A stretch of 64,000 nt of DNA from Bradyrhizobium sp. CSA207 (GCF_029051685.1 NZ_JAACFT010000012.1:124001-188000), one strand, 5' to 3'; counted from the first letter of the stretch, positions 44,645 to 53,182 are shown. Program-made: numbers and translations. The notes: generated by a model from the letters alone, not told the origin.

Positions 44645-45991
44645 CTACGGCCGGTTCGGATCGAACCGCTTTTCGAGGCCCGTCCAGCAATCCGCATAGT
44701 CGTCCTGCAACGTGGCGGAATTTGCGGCATGCGCCGTCACGCGCTGCGGATAGCGGGTCTCGAACATGAAGGCCATGGTGCCTGTCAGCTTCACCGGCTT
44801 CAATTCGCCGTTGCTGGCGTGCTCGAAGGCGTCGCGATCGGGGCCGTGCGGCAGCATGCAATTGTGCAGCGACATGCCGCCGGGGACGAAGCCTTGCGGC
44901 TTGGCGTCATAGACGCCGTAGATCAGGCCCATGAACTCGCTCATGATGTTCATGTGGTACCAGGGTGGACGGAAGGTGTTCTCGGCAACCAACCAGCGCT
45001 CGGGGAAAATGACGAAATCGATATTCGCGGTGCCCGCCGTCTCAGACGGCGAGGTCAGCACCGTGAAGATCGAGGGATCCGGATGGTCGAAGCTGATCGC
45101 GCCGACTGGCGAGAACGTGCGCAGATCGTATTTGTAGGGCGCATAATTGCCGTGCCAGGCGACGACATCGATCGGTGAGTGCGGCAGCGTGGTCTTGAAC
45201 AGCGCGCCGCCCCATTTCACGAACAGCTCGGTCGGCGTGTCCTTGTCCTCGTAGCAGGCGACCGGCGTCAGGAAGTCGCGCGCATTGGCGAGGCAGTTGG
45301 CGCCGATCGGCCCGCGTTCCGGCAGCGTGAAGGCGCCACCGTAGTTCTCGCAGAGGTAGCCGCGCGCCGGCCCGTTCGGAATCTCGACGCGGAATTTGAC
45401 GCCGCGCGGGATTACCACGATCTCACCCGGCTCGGCGTCGATGCGGCCGAACTCGGTGACGACGCGCAGATTGCCCTGCTGCAGCACGAACATCAGCTCG
45501 CCGTCGGCATTGTAGAAATGTTGGTCCACCATCGACTTGGTGATGAGATAGACATGCGCGGCCATGCCAGCCTGCGTGTTGACGTCGCCGGCCGTCGTCA
45601 TGGTCTGCACGCCCTGGAGGAAGGTCATGTCCTCCTTCGGGATCGGCGCTGGATCCCAGCGCAGTTGCGCGATCGGCAGATCGTTTTCATGGCATGGTGC
45701 CGAGCGCCACAACCCGGCATCGGCCTTCTCGAAACGTCCCGAATGCTTCACCGACGGGCGGATGCGATACAGCCAAGATCGCTCATTGGTGCCGCGCGGC
45801 GCCGTGAAGGGCGAGCCGGAGAGCTGCTCGGCGTAGAGCCCATAGGCGCAGCGCTGCGGCGAGTTGCGCCCGATCGGCAGCGCGCCCGGCAGCGCCTCCG
45901 TTTCAAAGCTGTTGCCGAAGCCGGACATGTAGCCCGGCGTGACCTGTGCGGTGCTGCGAACGATCTGATCCGGCGAGGTATTGATGTTCAT
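44645..45991 (-). CDS. hmgA: Homogentisate 1,2-dioxygenase
   Basis: HmgA opens the ring of homogentisate to maleylacetoacetate with an iron(II) centre. The 448-residue product has [20 protein letters not shown] at the N-terminus, [11 protein letters not shown] and the C-terminal cupin region with [20 protein letters not shown] (iron-binding His and Glu), then [14 protein letters not shown] with a further His. AGGAGGAGG is the ribosome binding site before ATG 45991. Its start overlaps the stop of the upstream MBL gene by four bases, so the two are translationally coupled. Confidence 0.95.
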   Translation of the reverse strand: MNINTSPDQIVRSTAQVTPGYMSGFGNSFETEALPGALPIGRNSPQRCAYGLYAEQLSGSPFTAPRGTNERSWLYRIRPSVKHSGRFEKADAGLWRSAPCHENDLPIAQLRWDPAPIPKEDMTFLQGVQTMTTAGDVNTQAGMAAHVYLITKSMVDQHFYNADGELMFVLQQGNLRVVTEFGRIDAEPGEIVVIPRGVKFRVEIPNGPARGYLCENYGGAFTLPERGPIGANCLANARDFLTPVACYEDKDTPTELFVKWGGALFKTTLPHSPIDVVAWHGNYAPYKYDLRTFSPVGAISFDHPDPSIFTVLTSPSETAGTANIDFVIFPERWLVAENTFRPPWYHMNIMSEFMGLIYGVYDAKPQGFVPGGMSLHNCMLPHGPDRDAFEHASNGELKPVKLTGTMAFMFETRYPQRVTAHAANSATLQDDYADCWTGLEKRFDPNRP

Positions 45992-46950
45992 GATGATCCT
46001 CCTCCTTGCAGGGCGGCCCACATCTCCTGGTCGCGCTTGTCGGTCCAGATCACGGGGTCATCGATCCCCGAGGCCTCGTCGAAGGCGCGCGACACGTTGA
46101 ACGGCAGGCAGTGCTCGTAGATGGCAAAGCTGGAAAATTTTGGATCCATCACCTCGCGCGCCGCCGCCATGGTGTCCTTGAGCGAGCGTCCCTTAGCGAC
46201 GGACATTTCAGCGGCGCCGTAGAGCGTGGTGACGAAGTCGCGCGTCATCGCGATCGCCTCGCGCCCCGTTCCGAGCCCCTTCAGCGCATCGCCGCGGCCG
46301 GGCGCAATCGCCTTCGGATTGAAATTGCGGATTTCGTTCAGTGTCAGCGGCCATTCGCGCAGATGCGCGTCCCCGCAATAGCAGGCCGAGTGATATTCGA
46401 TGAGATCGCCCGAGAACATGACTTCGGCGTCCGGCACCCAGGCAACGATGTCGCCGGAGGTGTGGCCTGCGCCAAGCTGCATCAGCCGCACCTCGCGCTT
46501 GCCGAGATAGATCGACATCTCGCCTTCGAAGGTCAGCGTCGGCCAGGTCAGGCCGGGAATGCTCGCCGCATCCTGGAACAGACGCGGAAAGCGGCCGTAT
46601 TCGGAATCCCAGTCCTGCTGGCCGCGCTCCTCGATCAGACGATAGGTCTCCTGCGAGGCGACGATGCCCTGCGCCTTGTAGGCGGATGCGCCGAGAACGC
46701 GCACGGCGTGATAGTGCGACAGCACGACGTATTTGATCGGCTTATCGGTGACGGCTCGCACGCGCTCGATCACTTTGTTGGCCATTGCGGGCGTTGCCTG
46801 AGCGTCGAACACGAGGCAGCCGTCGTCGCCAACGATGACGGCCGTGTTCGGATCGCCTTCCGCGGTGAAGGCGTAGAGATCGGTGCCGATCTCGGAGAAG
46901 GTGATCTTCTTCTCGGAGAGATCGCCGGTGGATGCGAAGTTCTTCGCCAT
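45988..46950 (-). CDS. MBL-fold protein with an incomplete metal site
   Basis: The 320-residue protein has the metallo-beta-lactamase fold, but the usual HxHxDH reads HYHAVR: His79 and His81 are kept, while Asp and His are Val83 and Arg84. His163 (GAGHTSGD) and Asp182 (MFSGDLIEY) are present; the last His is Arg219 (APGRGDA instead of APGHG). One three-His site is thus intact and the second is lost. Its place between DUF2783 and hmgA suggests a role in homogentisate breakdown. ATG 46950 with AAGGA upstream is preferred to the TTG at 46953. Confidence 0.82.
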   Translation of the reverse strand: MAKNFASTGDLSEKKITFSEIGTDLYAFTAEGDPNTAVIVGDDGCLVFDAQATPAMANKVIERVRAVTDKPIKYVVLSHYHAVRVLGASAYKAQGIVASQETYRLIEERGQQDWDSEYGRFPRLFQDAASIPGLTWPTLTFEGEMSIYLGKREVRLMQLGAGHTSGDIVAWVPDAEVMFSGDLIEYHSACYCGDAHLREWPLTLNEIRNFNPKAIAPGRGDALKGLGTGREAIAMTRDFVTTLYGAAEMSVAKGRSLKDTMAAAREVMDPKFSSFAIYEHCLPFNVSRAFDEASGIDDPVIWTDKRDQEMWAALQGGGSS

Positions 46951-46972
46951 CAATTTATCCTTTGAGAGCTGG

Positions 46973-47197
46973 CTATTGTTGTTGCTGTTGTTGCTGCTGA
47001 CCGTCGATCATGCGGCGCTTTGCCAGCACGATCGCTTCCCGCAGCAGGTCGATGTCGCCGATGTGGTTGGCGAGGATCAGCACCAGCGCGGCGTCGACAT
47101 CGGCGCTCTGCTCGTCCGTGAGGCCGCGATGAGCCTCGACGATGGCGCGAAAGGCGTCATCGGGCCGTGCGAAATTGGAAGCGGTGGACAACGGCAT
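46973..47197 (-). CDS. DUF2783 small protein with a polyglutamine C-terminus
   Basis: The 74-residue protein has a helical core (DDAFRAIVEAHRGLTDEQSA then LILANHIGDIDLLREAIVLA), as seen in DUF2783 proteins that accompany aromatic-degradation genes. It ends in eight consecutive glutamines encoded by mixed CAG/CAA codons directly before the stop. The function is unknown. It sits 22-23 bases from its neighbours in the hmg operon. A GAGG lies before ATG 47197. Confidence 0.8.
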   Translation of the reverse strand: MPLSTASNFARPDDAFRAIVEAHRGLTDEQSADVDAALVLILANHIGDIDLLREAIVLAKRRMIDGQQQQQQQQ

Positions 47198-47220
47198 GCT
47201 GTAACCTCAATTCAAGCACT

Positions 47221-48861
47221 TTAGTTCAAGCCTTGGGCCCGCGACAGCGCGGCCGCGACGCGAGCGCGTGTCGGGTGGCGGAAGCGTGCCGCGACGTAGC
47301 CATCCGGCCTGAGCAGATAGGTGGAGCCGGGCTCGGCGTCGTAACGCTTTGCGACAAGACTTGCCGGATCGGCCAGACCGCCCGCGCCGATGCGGATGTC
47401 CTTGACACCATCAAGGGGCTCGATCGCTGCTCCATTGCTGAACGACAGCAAGGTGAACTCCGTTCCCCCCTCGCGGAACGCGTCCGTCAGATAGGCCTGC
47501 CCGCCCGCGCCGGCCGCAACGGGCGCATCGAGCATGGAACAACCGGGCTGCGGTCCGCCGCGCCATGCGTCGACGTCGGGCGATGACAGCGGCGTATCGT
47601 AGCTGCATGGCACCGAGAGCCGCCCGCCATTGACCATGCGCTTGCCGAACTCTGTCTCCTTCGCCAGCGACAGCACCGCCTTGCGCAGCCGCGCTTCCTG
47701 CGACGTATTCGGCGCCATGAAATCGGTCGATCGGGTGGACTCGCGAATGTTCTCGTCAGCCGCCATGCTGCGTTCGACATGGTAGCTTTCGAGCAGACGG
47801 GCAGGCGATGCCCCGCGCAACACTCGGTCAAGCTTCCAAGCGAGATTTTCCGCGTCTTCGAGCCCTGAGTTGGCACCGCGCGCGCCGAACGGCGAGACCT
47901 GATGCGCGGAATCGCCAGCGAAGAGCACACGGCCATGGATGAAGCGGTCCATCCGCCGGCACTGGAATTTGTAGAGCGAGATCCACTCGAACTCGAACTT
48001 GTCATGCCCCAGCATGCGTGCGATGCGTGGCCGCACGTTCTCTGGCTTCTTCTCGACGACGGGATCGGCATAACGATTGAGCTGAAGGTCGATCCGCCAG
48101 ATATCGTCGGGCTGTCGGTGCAACAGCGCAGACCGGCCAGCGTGAAACGGCGGATCGAACCAGAACCAGCGCTCGGTCGGAAATTCCGCAGTCATCTTCA
48201 CGTCGGCGATCAGGAACTGGTCCTCGAACACCTGTCCGGCAAAGTCGGCGCCGACCATCTGGCGCAGCGAGGACCGCGCACCGTCGCAGGCAACGACATA
48301 GTGTGCATGCACGCGGTAGGCACCTTCAGGCGTCTCGATCGTCAGCGCAACGGAATCGTTGCGTTGCTCCAGCGCCGTCACCTTGTTACGCCAGCGCAGG
48401 TCGATTTCCGGTAAATCATTGATGCGATCGACCAGATAGGCCTCTGCGTAATATTGCTGGAGGTTGATGAAGGCCGGCCGCTTGTGGCCGTCCTCCGGCA
48501 GCAAGTTGAACTGGTAGAGCTGGGACTCGCCGTGAAAGATCCGGCCGACGCTCCAGACCACGCCCTTGTCGACCATGCGATCGCCGACGCCGAGCCGGTC
48601 CCAATATTCCAGCGACCGCTTCGAGAAGCAGATCGCGCGCGAGCCTTCGCCGATGCGGTCGGCATCGTCCAGAAGCAGGACGCGCTGGCCGCGCTGGGCG
48701 AGATCGATCGCCAGCGACAGCCCGACCGGGCCTGCACCGACAACCACGACCGCGTGCTCGGCCGGGTTCTGGACGGAGCGATCCTGATCGGGGTGACGGC
48801 GATAACCGAACTGGGTCTTGGCCAGTTGGGTGTTGGCCTGTTGGCTCTTGGCCTGCGCCAT
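47221..48861 (-). CDS. FAD-dependent aromatic-ring monooxygenase, first gene of the hmg operon
   Basis: This group A flavoprotein hydroxylase has 546 residues. The FAD motif VVVVGAGPVGLSLAIDLAQRG lies at about residues 37-57, the DG motif in VVACDGARSSLRQ, and the GD motif in VLFAGDSAHQVSPFGARGAN. A C-terminal thioredoxin-like domain follows (TYLLRPDGYVAARFRHP). It is like MhpA-type hydroxylases. In the hmg operon it might hydroxylate a phenylacetate or similar ring to make homogentisate; this is inferred from context. GAGG before ATG 48861 supports the start. Confidence 0.85.
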   Translation of the reverse strand: MAQAKSQQANTQLAKTQFGYRRHPDQDRSVQNPAEHAVVVVGAGPVGLSLAIDLAQRGQRVLLLDDADRIGEGSRAICFSKRSLEYWDRLGVGDRMVDKGVVWSVGRIFHGESQLYQFNLLPEDGHKRPAFINLQQYYAEAYLVDRINDLPEIDLRWRNKVTALEQRNDSVALTIETPEGAYRVHAHYVVACDGARSSLRQMVGADFAGQVFEDQFLIADVKMTAEFPTERWFWFDPPFHAGRSALLHRQPDDIWRIDLQLNRYADPVVEKKPENVRPRIARMLGHDKFEFEWISLYKFQCRRMDRFIHGRVLFAGDSAHQVSPFGARGANSGLEDAENLAWKLDRVLRGASPARLLESYHVERSMAADENIRESTRSTDFMAPNTSQEARLRKAVLSLAKETEFGKRMVNGGRLSVPCSYDTPLSSPDVDAWRGGPQPGCSMLDAPVAAGAGGQAYLTDAFREGGTEFTLLSFSNGAAIEPLDGVKDIRIGAGGLADPASLVAKRYDAEPGSTYLLRPDGYVAARFRHPTRARVAAALSRAQGLN

Positions 48862-48904
48862 GCGCTAAACCTCGGCTCTGGTCAGAAGAGGACTGCTCTG
48901 CTAT

Positions 48905-48924
48905 ATAGTCTCACGTGCAACTAT
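48905..48924. promoter_or_regulatory. Operator-like palindrome between the hmg operon and its MarR regulator
   Basis: The 20-mer ATAGTCTCACGTGCAACTAT has perfect outer half-sites (ATAGT and ACTAT) and a central CACGTG; 16 of 20 bases are symmetric. It is 43 bp before the monooxygenase start and 47 bp before the TTG start of the MarR gene, the position expected of a MarR-family operator serving both promoters. Confidence 0.6.
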
Positions 48925-48971
48925 TTTGGACCGGAGCTAGCCGGCCGTCAACCGGAATTCGGAGCGCATTC

Positions 48972-49547
48972 TTGGCGAGGACATCAGACACTGCGCTGAA
49001 GGCACGAGAAGCGGACGAGGCATCGCCGAAAGCCAAGGCGGGATTCAAGGCGGGGTTCAAGGCGGGGTTCAAGGCGCGGCTCGACCTGTTCAGGTTCGTG
49101 CCGTTCCGCCTGAACCGGCTCGCGGCGGAAGTGAGTTCCGCGCTCGCGGTCGAATATCAGGAGCGTCACGGCCTCGACATTCCAGCCTGGCGCGTGATTG
49201 CCACGCTGGGCTTCCGCAACGACGCCTGTAGCGCGCAATACATCGCGCAATGCACCCGCACGCACAAATCGACCATCAGCCGGGCGGTGACGACGCTGCT
49301 GCATCAGGACCTGATCGAACGCGTCGAGAACGAAGCCGACCGCCGTGAATTCCGCCTGCAACTGACGAAGAAAGGCCGCGCGCTCTACGAGGAGCTGTTT
49401 CCGCAACTGTTGCGGCGGGAGGACGAGATCCTCGCCTGCCTCTCCGTGCAGGAGCGCAAGCAATTGTCGGCCCTGCTGGGCAAGATCGAAGAGAGCCTCG
49501 ACCTGATCCAGACCAGCGAAGAGGCCGACGCCAAGCAGGCGTATTAG
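48972..49547 (+). CDS. MarR-family regulator, divergent from the hmg operon
   Basis: The 191-residue protein has a winged helix core: RLNRLAAEVSSALAVEYQER, then YIAQCTRTHKSTISRAVTTL (recognition helix) and the wing NEADRREFRLQLTKKG. Residues 22-36 or so contain KAGFKAGFKAGFKAR, encoded by a 12-bp tandem repeat. TTG 48972 with GGAG seven bases upstream fits better than GTG 48915, which lies within the operator-like palindrome. It likely represses or activates the hmg operon in response to an aromatic compound. Confidence 0.85.
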   Translation: MARTSDTALKAREADEASPKAKAGFKAGFKAGFKARLDLFRFVPFRLNRLAAEVSSALAVEYQERHGLDIPAWRVIATLGFRNDACSAQYIAQCTRTHKSTISRAVTTLLHQDLIERVENEADRREFRLQLTKKGRALYEELFPQLLRREDEILACLSVQERKQLSALLGKIEESLDLIQTSEEADAKQAY

Positions 49548-49569
49548 TCGTCCCCGCACAACGCGAGCC

Positions 49570-49680
49570 CCTCATCCTGAGGAGCGCGCTCTTGCGCGCG
49601 TCTCGAAGGATGAAGGCCGAGGTGTAGCAGCGGGGCCTTGATGGTTCGAGACGGCGCTTCGCGCCTCCTCACCATGAGGT
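49570..49680. repeat. Palindromic intergenic repeat, family G
   Basis: The arms CCTCATCCTGAGGAGCGCG and CGCGCCTCCTCACCATGAGG bracket inner pairs GTCTCGAAGGATGAAGGCC and GGCCTTGATGGTTCGAGAC. It lies between the convergent MarR gene and an MBL lactonase-like gene. Confidence 0.85.
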
Positions 49681-49689
49681 GCTATACGG

Positions 49690-50496
49690 TCACTTCGCAA
49701 ACGATCTCGACGGCGGCAGATGCAGCGCCCAGGCGTCGACCTTGTCGCTGGCGCGCGGATAGATCTCCGTCACGATCGGATCGTGGCCGGGAATGAACCG
49801 GTCGGGATGGCCGGCGAGGCGCTCGATCGTCTCCCAGCCGACCGCCATGTCGCCGACATTGTAGACGATCGGAAACGGGCTCCGGCGCTGGAGATTGGCG
49901 TAGTAGTGTGCGGCATCGGAGGCGAGCACCACCGGCCCGTGCGCGGTCTCGACCCTGACAACCTGCAGACCGTCCGAATGGCCGCCGACGCGGTGCACGG
50001 TGACGCCGGGCGCGACCTCGCCGTCGCCGGAATAGAACGTGACGCGCTCACCATAGACATGGCGCACCATCTGCGTGACGTGCTCGACCGAGAACGGATG
50101 TCGCAGCAGGCCGTTGCACATGCAGCGCCCCGTCGCGTAAGCCATCTCGCGCTCCTGGAGATGGAAGCGCGCATTCGCAAAGCGATCGAGATTGCCGGCG
50201 TGATCGTAATGCAGATGCGTCACGATAATGTCGCGAATGCCTGACGCCGCGACGCCAAAGCGCTCGAGCGCGTCGACCGGATTGAGCGTCAGCTTGCGCG
50301 CCCGCGCGGCAGCCTCCTCGGCATTGAAGCCGGTATCGACCAGGATATCGCGCCCGCTGCCGCGGATCAGCCAAACGAAGTAGTCGAGATCCTGCGCCGC
50401 GCTGTCATGCGGATCCGGCGCCAGGAAGTTCATGTTCGGGGTGCGCGGCGACATCGTCGCATAGCGCAGTGCGTAGATTTCGTAGGCGTTTCCCAT
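49690..50496 (-). CDS. MBL-fold hydrolase of the N-acyl homoserine lactonase type
   Basis: The 268-residue protein has the complete zinc motif THLHYDHAGNL (His94, His96, Asp98, His99), then GGHSDGLQVVRV with a further His, VVLASDAAHYY with the bridging Asp, and FIPGHDPIV with the last His. This is the AttM/AiiA-like layout of lactonases, but many relatives act on other lactones or esters, so quorum quenching is only possible. ATG 50496 gives the family start MGNAYEIYALRYATM; the frame opens earlier at 50622. Confidence 0.82.
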   Translation of the reverse strand: MGNAYEIYALRYATMSPRTPNMNFLAPDPHDSAAQDLDYFVWLIRGSGRDILVDTGFNAEEAAARARKLTLNPVDALERFGVAASGIRDIIVTHLHYDHAGNLDRFANARFHLQEREMAYATGRCMCNGLLRHPFSVEHVTQMVRHVYGERVTFYSGDGEVAPGVTVHRVGGHSDGLQVVRVETAHGPVVLASDAAHYYANLQRRSPFPIVYNVGDMAVGWETIERLAGHPDRFIPGHDPIVTEIYPRASDKVDAWALHLPPSRSFAK

Positions 50497-50912
50497 GGTT
50501 TTATTTTTGGCTCTGCTTTTTCTGATTGGACCTTCAAGGATCGATCCCAACAAGCCATTGACCGCCGCAAACGTCAAACACCGCTGGTTGCTTAAGGACG
50601 CCGGCCCGCAATGTGAGACCAATCACATTTTTTGTCGCCATCACGGCCCTAAGATGACTGCCCTGACTGCCCTGACATGACTGCCCTGACATGGCCGCCG
50701 CAATGCCCAACCAGAATGCGTCGAGTGCAACCGTGACCGGTCGTTTATTCCCCTCGCAACGCGCCCCTGCGTCGCGGTTAATTGTCGCGATAACGCCGAA
50801 TCTGCAAGCGGTTGACGCCCCCCTTCCCCGGTTTGATAATGCTCATTGCGTAAGTTAAGGTCGCCGCGGCGCAAGCTGGGAACGGCGCCTTTTTGGCTGG
50901 ACCGCGCTGATT
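50497..50912. other. Gap between the lactonase-like and pseudocaspase genes
   Basis: This 416-base divergent region includes three or four imperfect copies of ACTGCCCTGAC at 50657-50690 and a sigma-70-like promoter at 50812-50840. No coding frame is convincing. The T-rich start (TTTTATTTTTGG, 50500-50511 region) lies directly before the lactonase-like gene and may hold its promoter. Confidence 0.5.
50812..50840 (+). promoter_or_regulatory. Sigma-70-type promoter of the pseudocaspase gene
   Basis: TTGACG at 50812-50817 and GATAAT at 50835-50840 are separated by 17 bases, close to consensus. Transcription would begin near 50847, about 65 bases before the ATG at 50913. Confidence 0.6.
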
Positions 50913-52271
50913 ATGAAAATTCGCTTCCTTTTTCTTCTGCCATTGCTCGTTTCGCTCGTCCCGACCGCGCCATCCTGGGCGGCCGGCGATCGCTATGCGC
51001 TGGTCATCGGCAATGCCAAATATCCGGACGCGGACGCCCCGCTCAAGGAACCGCTCAACGACGCGCGCGACATCGCCGACGAGCTCAAGCGCGACGGCTT
51101 TTCGGTCGAAATCGGCGAGAACCTGACCAGCGACGGCATGCGCCGTGCCTTCGAGAAGCTCTACGGCAAGATCAAGCCGGGCTCGGTGGCGCTGGTGTTC
51201 TTCAGCGGCTTTGGCATCCAGTCGGCGCGCCAGAGCTACATGCTTCCGGTCGATGCGCAGATCTGGACCGAATCGGACGTGCGCCGCGACGGTTTTAGCC
51301 TCGAGATGGTCCTTGGCGAGCTCAATACCCGCGGCGCCGGCGTCAAGATCGCGCTGATCGACGCCTCCAGGCGCAATCCGTTCGAGCGCCGGTTCCGCAG
51401 CTTCTCGGCCGGCCTGACGCCGGTCATCGCGCCGAACGGCACGCTCGTGATGTATTCCGCGGCGCTGGCCTCCGTGGTCTCCGATGCCGGCGGCGAACAC
51501 AGCCTGTTCGTCCAGGAATTATTGAAGGAAATCCGCGTCCCCGATCTGATGGCGGAAGAAACGCTGAATCGCACCAAAATGGGCGTCACCCGCGCCTCCC
51601 GCGGCGAGCAGGTGCCGTGGATTTCTTCCTCGCTGGCCGAGGATTTTTCGTTCATTCCGGGGACCAGTGGATCGCGCCCGTCAGCAACGACACCGCCGCC
51701 GCCGCCACCAGTAAAACCGGTCGATCCCGTCACAGCACCGAGCATCGACAGCGGTCCGAGCCAGGCCGCGCTGGCCGACGATCCCACCATCAAGGGCCTG
51801 ACGGCCAAGATCGCCGCCAATCCGGACGACGTGAACGCGCTGTACCGACGGGGTCAGGTCTATGCCAGCAAAGGGGCCTATGGCCTCGCCATCAAGGATT
51901 TCGATGACACGTTGCGGATCAATGCGAAGGACGTCGAGGCGCTGAACAACCGCTGCTGGACCCGCACCGTGGTTGGCGATCTCCAGGGCGCACTGAAAGA
52001 CTGCAACGAGGCGCTGCGGCTGCGGCCCAATTTCGTCGATGCGCTGGACAGCCGGGGTCTGGTGAACCTGAAGTCCGGGGCGGTCAAGAACGCCATCGCC
52101 GATTTCGACGCCGCCCTGAAGGTCAACCCGCGCCTGACCTCCTCGCTCTATGGCCGGGGGATCGCCAAGCAACGCAATGGCTCGGCCCAGGAAGGGGCGC
52201 TCGACGTCGCCAATGCCAAGGCGATGGACCCGAACATCGTCCAGGAATTCGCAAGCTACGGAGTACGTTGA
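50913..52271 (+). CDS. Secreted caspase-fold protein lacking the catalytic dyad, fused to TPR repeats
   Basis: The 452-residue product has a signal peptide (residues 1-23, ending SWA), a caspase-like p20 domain (about 25-235; RYALVIGNAKYPDADAPLKE is typical), a Pro-rich linker (259-275) and at least three TPRs (about 290-440). In active members FSGHG and DACR carry the His-Cys dyad; here they read FSGFG (Phe100) and DASR (Ser152). It is therefore a predicted pseudopeptidase, probably a periplasmic scaffold. A promoter lies upstream and an OmpA-like gene follows 145 bases later. Confidence 0.85.
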   Translation: MKIRFLFLLPLLVSLVPTAPSWAAGDRYALVIGNAKYPDADAPLKEPLNDARDIADELKRDGFSVEIGENLTSDGMRRAFEKLYGKIKPGSVALVFFSGFGIQSARQSYMLPVDAQIWTESDVRRDGFSLEMVLGELNTRGAGVKIALIDASRRNPFERRFRSFSAGLTPVIAPNGTLVMYSAALASVVSDAGGEHSLFVQELLKEIRVPDLMAEETLNRTKMGVTRASRGEQVPWISSSLAEDFSFIPGTSGSRPSATTPPPPPPVKPVDPVTAPSIDSGPSQAALADDPTIKGLTAKIAANPDDVNALYRRGQVYASKGAYGLAIKDFDDTLRINAKDVEALNNRCWTRTVVGDLQGALKDCNEALRLRPNFVDALDSRGLVNLKSGAVKNAIADFDAALKVNPRLTSSLYGRGIAKQRNGSAQEGALDVANAKAMDPNIVQEFASYGVR

Positions 52272-52416
52272 TATTTTTTTGAGTTGGGGCCGGTGCGTCT
52301 CGAACCCTCGGTAGCCCGGCGAAGACTAATTGGACGGATGCCGCAAGCGGCCTTTAGGGGGCCTTATTGCAGAATTTTTGGAACCGCGCGGCTGGCCTGC
52401 GCAGGAGGGACTGGCA

Positions 52417-53088
52417 ATGAGATTGGCTGTCAAAGGACTTACCGCGATCCTGTCCATCATCACCGTCGGCGCCGCACTGTCGCTGCCCGTGTCACCTGCT
52501 CGCGCGGCCGACGACGGCAACAGCAAGAACGTCACCGAGGACGAGATCGTCCGCGCGCTCGCGCCGCCGGCGAAGAAGCCCTTGACCCGCGGCCTCTCGA
52601 TTGGCCCACAGACCGATGCCGCGCCGAGCGCGACCGAGACCAAGCTGATCCAGTCCGTGCGCGGTCGTTCAACGCGCTCGCTCTCGTCGGCCGAGCGCGA
52701 GGAGATCGCGTCGGCGGCCAAGGATAAGCCGAACATCGACCTTGAGATCACCTTCGACTACAACTCAGCCAATATCAGCCCCAGATCGCTTGCCTCGGTT
52801 CAGGCGCTCGGCCGCGCGCTGACCAGCCCGGACCTGAAGGGCTCGACCTTCGTCGTCGCGGGCCACACTGACGCCGCCGGCGGCGAGGCCTACAATCAAG
52901 ACCTGTCGGAGCGTCGCGCGGATTCGATCAAGCGCTACCTTGTCGACAAGTACAGCATCTCCGCGACCGACCTCGTCACCGTCGGCTATGGCAAGAGCAA
53001 GCTGAAGGACCCGAGCCAGCCGATGGCGGAGGTGAACCGCCGCGTCCAGGTCGTCAACATGGAAAACAAGACCACCGCATCGAAGTGA
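52417..53088 (+). CDS. OmpA-like peptidoglycan-binding protein
   Basis: The 223-residue protein has a signal peptide (MRLAVKG to PARAA, about 29 residues), a linker region of about 80 residues and a C-terminal OmpA domain: LEITFDYNSANISPRSLASV, VVAGHTDAAGGEAYNQDLSE and VNRRVQVVN. The Asp of GHTD and the Arg of NRRV are the residues that hold diaminopimelate in peptidoglycan. There is no barrel or lipobox, so it is a soluble or peripheral periplasmic form. AGGAGGGA before ATG 52417 sets the start. A terminator follows. Confidence 0.88.
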   Translation: MRLAVKGLTAILSIITVGAALSLPVSPARAADDGNSKNVTEDEIVRALAPPAKKPLTRGLSIGPQTDAAPSATETKLIQSVRGRSTRSLSSAEREEIASAAKDKPNIDLEITFDYNSANISPRSLASVQALGRALTSPDLKGSTFVVAGHTDAAGGEAYNQDLSERRADSIKRYLVDKYSISATDLVTVGYGKSKLKDPSQPMAEVNRRVQVVNMENKTTASK

Positions 53089-53145
53089 GCACGGCGTAAT
53101 CTTTTCGAAGTGACAAGTCGTGATGTGGTGTAACAACTCGCTTCC

Positions 53146-53182
53146 GAAGCGCGTCCCGCAGCCTTGCGGGACGCCGCTTCGT
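53146..53182 (+). terminator. Hairpin terminator after the OmpA-like gene
   Basis: The stem GCGTCCCGCA (53151-53160) with TGCGGGACGC (53165-53174) closes a GCCT loop, extended outward by GAAGC and GCTTC and followed by GTTTC. The T-run is short, so efficiency is uncertain. Confidence 0.65.

Noticed and set aside
48915-48971. GTG 48915 as start of the MarR gene
   Set aside because: It sits in the operator-like palindrome, and TTG 48972 has a proper ribosome binding site.
50657-50690. CRISPR-like array in ACTGCCCTGAC repeats
   Set aside because: Units are only 11 bases and adjoin with no spacers of regular length. It is a simple tandem duplication.
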